Origin: Leptolinea sp. HRD-7
GTDB lineage: Bacteria > Chloroflexota > Anaerolineae > Anaerolineales > Anaerolineaceae
Assembly: GCA_024363285.1 (NCBI GenBank)
Contig: AP024710.1
Coordinates: 1 to 64,000, forward strand
DNA length: 64,000 nt
Reading direction: 5' to 3'
Shown in pieces: positions 61,170 to 64,000 of the stretch. Each line of letters starts with the position of its first letter. The first letter of the stretch is position 1. The notes beneath the pieces were generated by a model. It worked only from the letters and a program-made list of their open reading frames with translations, had not been told where the DNA came from and did no database searches. The translations under genes and the position numbers were made by a program.

Positions 61170-62776
61170 TCGGGTAACAGGAAGTCTCCCCCCTCCAGAA
61201 TACCATGCAAAATCGTATCGAGTGTAACAGAATTATTCCGGCGCAGGTTGTCTACGCGCAAGTCTTTGAGGGTTACATATCCCTTCCAAAACCGGTCTTC
61301 CTCCAGGAAGTCTTCGAATGGCAGTGACGTGCGGAATAACTGGTAATAGAGGAATTTGCGGGCGTTCAGACGATGTTCAGGGAGAGCTTCCACCTTGTCC
61401 GCTTTTAAGAACTCTTCCATCATCCGCAGGTATTCCTGCGCGGAAGAGGGGAAATACACAGAAGGCACCTGGGTGAAACGAGCTTTTCCTCCGCACAGAA
61501 CCGGCGCGCCCATTATGCTGGCTTCCAATCCAATGGTTGAGTTATAGAAAACCACAAACTTAGACCGGCGAATCAATTCATACGAACTGAAGTTTTCATC
61601 CGCGTCCACAAAATGAACATTGGGCAGATCAGCGCTGCCGCTCTTATGCACCCATTCCGCCACTGTTTCCCGGCTTTCTTTGCCCGGGCGTTTTTCATCA
61701 GGGTGAGCCCGAATGACAAATAGCGTCTCTGGATGTCGTTTTATCACAGTTAATAGCTCATCCAGCCAGGTGAACATGTCATTAAACAATACATTGGCAT
61801 GCCCCTGGCTGGTATCGAAGATCACATTGGTAAATATAGGGACAATTTGCCTGAACCCGGCAGCTTTTTTGAGAAAATCGTCATCCAGCTCCTGCATTCC
61901 CGACCAGAACCGGATGCCGGCCATAGAGAAATCGCCTTTGAAACGTTTAGACAGGTACGCGTCTAACCGTTCATTCTGCGCATCAGAGAGTTCATACCCT
62001 TTTGGGATATCAATCGGATACGCCGTGGCTTCACCGGGAGTGAAATAACCGGTAAAGGGCATCAAACCCACTTCATGTGAGATGACGGTCAACCCGCGCT
62101 TATGGGCAACCCAGCGTGCAGTAGCCTCCGGAAAGAACTGTCCATTAAATACAACCACCATCCCCGGTTTGACTTCATCCAGTAGAGCAGAAAACTGAAC
62201 GGCAACCCGATGAGCGGAAACCAGAAATTCCCGAAACAGAAAGCGAGTGTTGTCATCATCATGCAATTTATGCCGGCGCAGCACCCATCGCATGGATGGC
62301 AGCGTTAGCTTTCCAAACGGGATGCCTTCATACTGAAAATGTGACAGATCATGAAGGTTGAGATTTTGCAATTCATTGCGGATCGCGCTATCATCCTTCG
62401 GTACAAGCAGGCGAACATCCGCTCCATATGTATTAACAACCGATTGCCGGCAGCATTCTCTGCAGGGTGGGTTTTGTCGCGGGTCATCCTTTTTCGTCCC
62501 CAACACGCAGCGGGTTAGTCCCTGCCGGCAGCTGAAATGAACCACCGGAACACCTTCAAGTTGGAGCGCCCAGCCGGTTAGCAGTTCAAATGCGGCGTTC
62601 AAACTTATTGCGCTCAAGCGCGTTGACGCGTTGAAAAGAACAACAGGCTTATGGCTTTTGGCTTTTTTTGCTTCCGCGGCCACTTTTTTTGAAAGCGACC
62701 GGATTCGAGCATCATTAAGCCGCCGGGCGACAATCCGTTGAATACGTTCCTTGTTACGCTTAAATGAAAGGTCCAC
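61166..62776 (-). CDS. Capsule-type GT-B glycosyltransferase/glycerophosphotransferase-like
   Basis: The protein has 536 residues starting at GTG. IVFNGQFFPEATARWVAHKRGL and SHEVG (about 215-245), LFVIRAHPDEKRPGKES (about 375-392) and VVFYNSTIGLEASIMGAPVL (about 425-445) resemble the KpsS/KpsC and CDP-glycerol glycerophosphotransferase fold. Cysteines in CRQGLTRC and CRECC near 80-110 are unusual and could form a metal site. Exact donor is unknown. Confidence 0.78.
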   Translation of the reverse strand: MDLSFKRNKERIQRIVARRLNDARIRSLSKKVAAEAKKAKSHKPVVLFNASTRLSAISLNAAFELLTGWALQLEGVPVVHFSCRQGLTRCVLGTKKDDPRQNPPCRECCRQSVVNTYGADVRLLVPKDDSAIRNELQNLNLHDLSHFQYEGIPFGKLTLPSMRWVLRRHKLHDDDNTRFLFREFLVSAHRVAVQFSALLDEVKPGMVVVFNGQFFPEATARWVAHKRGLTVISHEVGLMPFTGYFTPGEATAYPIDIPKGYELSDAQNERLDAYLSKRFKGDFSMAGIRFWSGMQELDDDFLKKAAGFRQIVPIFTNVIFDTSQGHANVLFNDMFTWLDELLTVIKRHPETLFVIRAHPDEKRPGKESRETVAEWVHKSGSADLPNVHFVDADENFSSYELIRRSKFVVFYNSTIGLEASIMGAPVLCGGKARFTQVPSVYFPSSAQEYLRMMEEFLKADKVEALPEHRLNARKFLYYQLFRTSLPFEDFLEEDRFWKGYVTLKDLRVDNLRRNNSVTLDTILHGILEGGDFLLPE

Positions 62777-62790
62777 GCTTTCCCTTATTT

Positions 62791-64000
62791 TTATTTGGAA
62801 GGCTGTCTGCCGCTGGAGCAGGTATGCGGAATCTCATTGAACGCGTACGGCGCTTCATCATCCGAAAAATAGCTGACATCTTCTTTCAACGTGAATTCAC
62901 CGCCAAAATACTCATTGAAAACAGTCGCGAAGGTGTTGACCGGGGTGATAGTATCATATATTTTTTTTGCACCATTACCGGGCAGGTAATACGCGTTCAA
63001 AATTTCCAGACGATGATCCGCGTCCCAACCATGGTCACCCTGAATGATGATCACCGGGGGTACTTTTGAGTTGGCAATGATCGATTTTACCGCCGGAATA
63101 ATCCGAGAGTTGACATAAGTAACGGCATCCGTGTACCCGGGGACAACCGCGCCGTTTGAAATATAACGACCGTCAGGACTGAAAACAAATGGCGCGTGGG
63201 GCGCCACAATATGGGCATATACAAATTTCTTACCGGGCAGGTTGGGTACTTGCTCCAATTGGTCAAAAGCGAAAACAACCTGGTCATGGTGTTTCTCTTC
63301 TGGTGTGCGAATGTTCTTAACCAGGTTTTGCGTGAATTTCGATTTGAGCTCGTCAAAAGTACGCAGCGCGGTAGTACGCAGGTACATCATTTCAAACTCT
63401 GACACGTCTTTGCCCTGTTTTACTTTTTCCAGTGGATTATCGTTGGCAATAATATAAACATCCGCATCGGTGATCTCATTCCAGAAATAACCGGTTTCAA
63501 ACGCCACCATCTTATAACCCAGCCCGCTCAGGTAGCTGCGTACAGGGCTGTGACGGATGTAATCCAGATACACCGGCATATCAAGAGATTGGTCTCCCTG
63601 CTTGTACAGGGTGCTAAAATTTTGAATGTAATCCATGTGCAACGCAGACGAGATAGACAGCGCCGTACGGGCGTAGTTACTTTGCGCGCAATCCGGGATC
63701 ACAAAACCCAGCTCTTTCAACTGAGCGTAAAACTCAGAATCATCATACCCATACAGTTCTTTCAGAATATCATCGCGACTGTAACCATCTAATATGATGT
63801 AATACACATCCGGCAAGGTTTCCGGGTCAAGGTTCTTTCCTGTGGGTGCGGTGATAGCTGCCTTGACAGTATTCCCCCCTTCCTTCACATTGGCTGCCCT
63901 GACTTCAAATTGCCCGATCTGGAATAACGGCAAGACAATTAAAATAATCGAAATTGTATTTAATAAACCATTAAAATTCTTTGCTTTGCCGGCTTTCTTG
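62791..64000 (-). CDS. Membrane sulfatase/phosphotransferase-like protein, C-terminal part
   Basis: The gene is cut by the right edge; at least 403 codons are open. A hydrophobic segment ends near residue 24 of the visible part (NTISIILIVLPLFQI). The extracytoplasmic domain then shows alkaline-phosphatase/sulfatase features: DVYYIILDGYSRDD, NYARTALSISSALHMDY (a candidate nucleophile region), FVYAHIVAPHAPFVF and IIIQGDHGWDADHR (metal site). This fits LTA-synthase-like or sulfatase enzymes that modify surface glycans. It is the most upstream visible gene of the cluster. Confidence 0.8.
   Translation of the reverse strand, partial: KKAGKAKNFNGLLNTISIILIVLPLFQIGQFEVRAANVKEGGNTVKAAITAPTGKNLDPETLPDVYYIILDGYSRDDILKELYGYDDSEFYAQLKELGFVIPDCAQSNYARTALSISSALHMDYIQNFSTLYKQGDQSLDMPVYLDYIRHSPVRSYLSGLGYKMVAFETGYFWNEITDADVYIIANDNPLEKVKQGKDVSEFEMMYLRTTALRTFDELKSKFTQNLVKNIRTPEEKHHDQVVFAFDQLEQVPNLPGKKFVYAHIVAPHAPFVFSPDGRYISNGAVVPGYTDAVTYVNSRIIPAVKSIIANSKVPPVIIIQGDHGWDADHRLEILNAYYLPGNGAKKIYDTITPVNTFATVFNEYFGGEFTLKEDVSYFSDDEAPYAFNEIPHTCSSGRQPSK

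Noticed and set aside
1..64000. CRISPR arrays, insertion sequences, prophage and origin of replication
   Set aside because: No repeated spacer-sized units, transposase or integrase genes, or dnaA/DnaA-box cluster were seen.

Overview
The window reads as a gene-dense stretch of a bacterial chromosome of moderate GC content. The best guess is a Chloroflexota (Anaerolineae-type) bacterium. This is inferred from the gene mix: G5/3D secreted protein, PIG-V-type mannosyltransferase, DUF4388 with a small GTPase, DUF4097 with an ECF-type sigma factor, a P5CDH-like aldehyde dehydrogenase, and UPF0210 with an ACT protein. No rRNA or universal phylogenetic marker settles it. Starts are often TTG or GTG. 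Sigma-70-type promoters with a TTGACN/TAGAAT-like core and a 17-bp spacer recur. I see no IS element, phage, CRISPR array or replication origin.

Layout. 1-9.5 kb holds housekeeping genes: truncated mtaB, a TPR membrane protein, a polyprenol-phosphate mannosyltransferase, deoC, then the minus-strand operon coaE-cdaA-cdaR(ybbR)-der, which joins CoA synthesis, c-di-AMP signalling and ribosome assembly. A PIG-V-like mannosyltransferase and a STAS-like protein follow. 9.7-16.4 kb holds an FHA protein with a probable pseudokinase domain, tRNA-Phe, a G5/3D cell-wall protein, rsmA, lepB, a YgiT-type zinc finger and a receptor Ser/Thr kinase with a TolB-like propeller. 16.5-22.4 kb holds the PIN/TRAM-cysS-rlmB operon, ferritin, and serS with DUF456. 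22.5-25.1 kb holds a Tat-exported DUF362 protein coupled to a membrane polyferredoxin. 25.4-29.5 kb holds a chemoreceptor, a membrane-interrupted lectin-like protein, DUF429 and a YedF-like protein.

29.6-35.7 kb is a catabolic operon: P5CDH-like dehydrogenase, two CoA-transferase subunits, D-2-hydroxyacid dehydrogenase, HAD phosphatase and an EamA exporter. It fits amino-acid or hydroxyacid degradation. 35.6-43.2 kb holds a DUF4388/Ras-like GTPase/third-protein operon, a lipid kinase, a helicase-C-like DNA-binding protein, and a sigma factor with a membrane partner divergent from DUF4097 and DUF6249. 43.4-51.9 kb holds a secreted SGNH-like protein, a KBL/BioF-type PLP enzyme, an AT-rich secreted beta-propeller, the ACT/UPF0210 pair and small proteins.

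52.0-64.0 kb is one co-directional minus-strand surface-glycan cluster with several ATGA overlaps: a sulfatase/phosphotransferase-like membrane protein (truncated by the window), a capsule-type GT-B, three GT2 enzymes, a CMP-sugar cytidylyltransferase, a hydroxyacid dehydrogenase, an SDR, a DUF115/MptE-like protein and two tandem GT39-like membrane glycosyltransferases. It lacks a recognisable NeuB and is the strongest candidate for an undescribed pathway. Family names come from reading the sequence without database searches.
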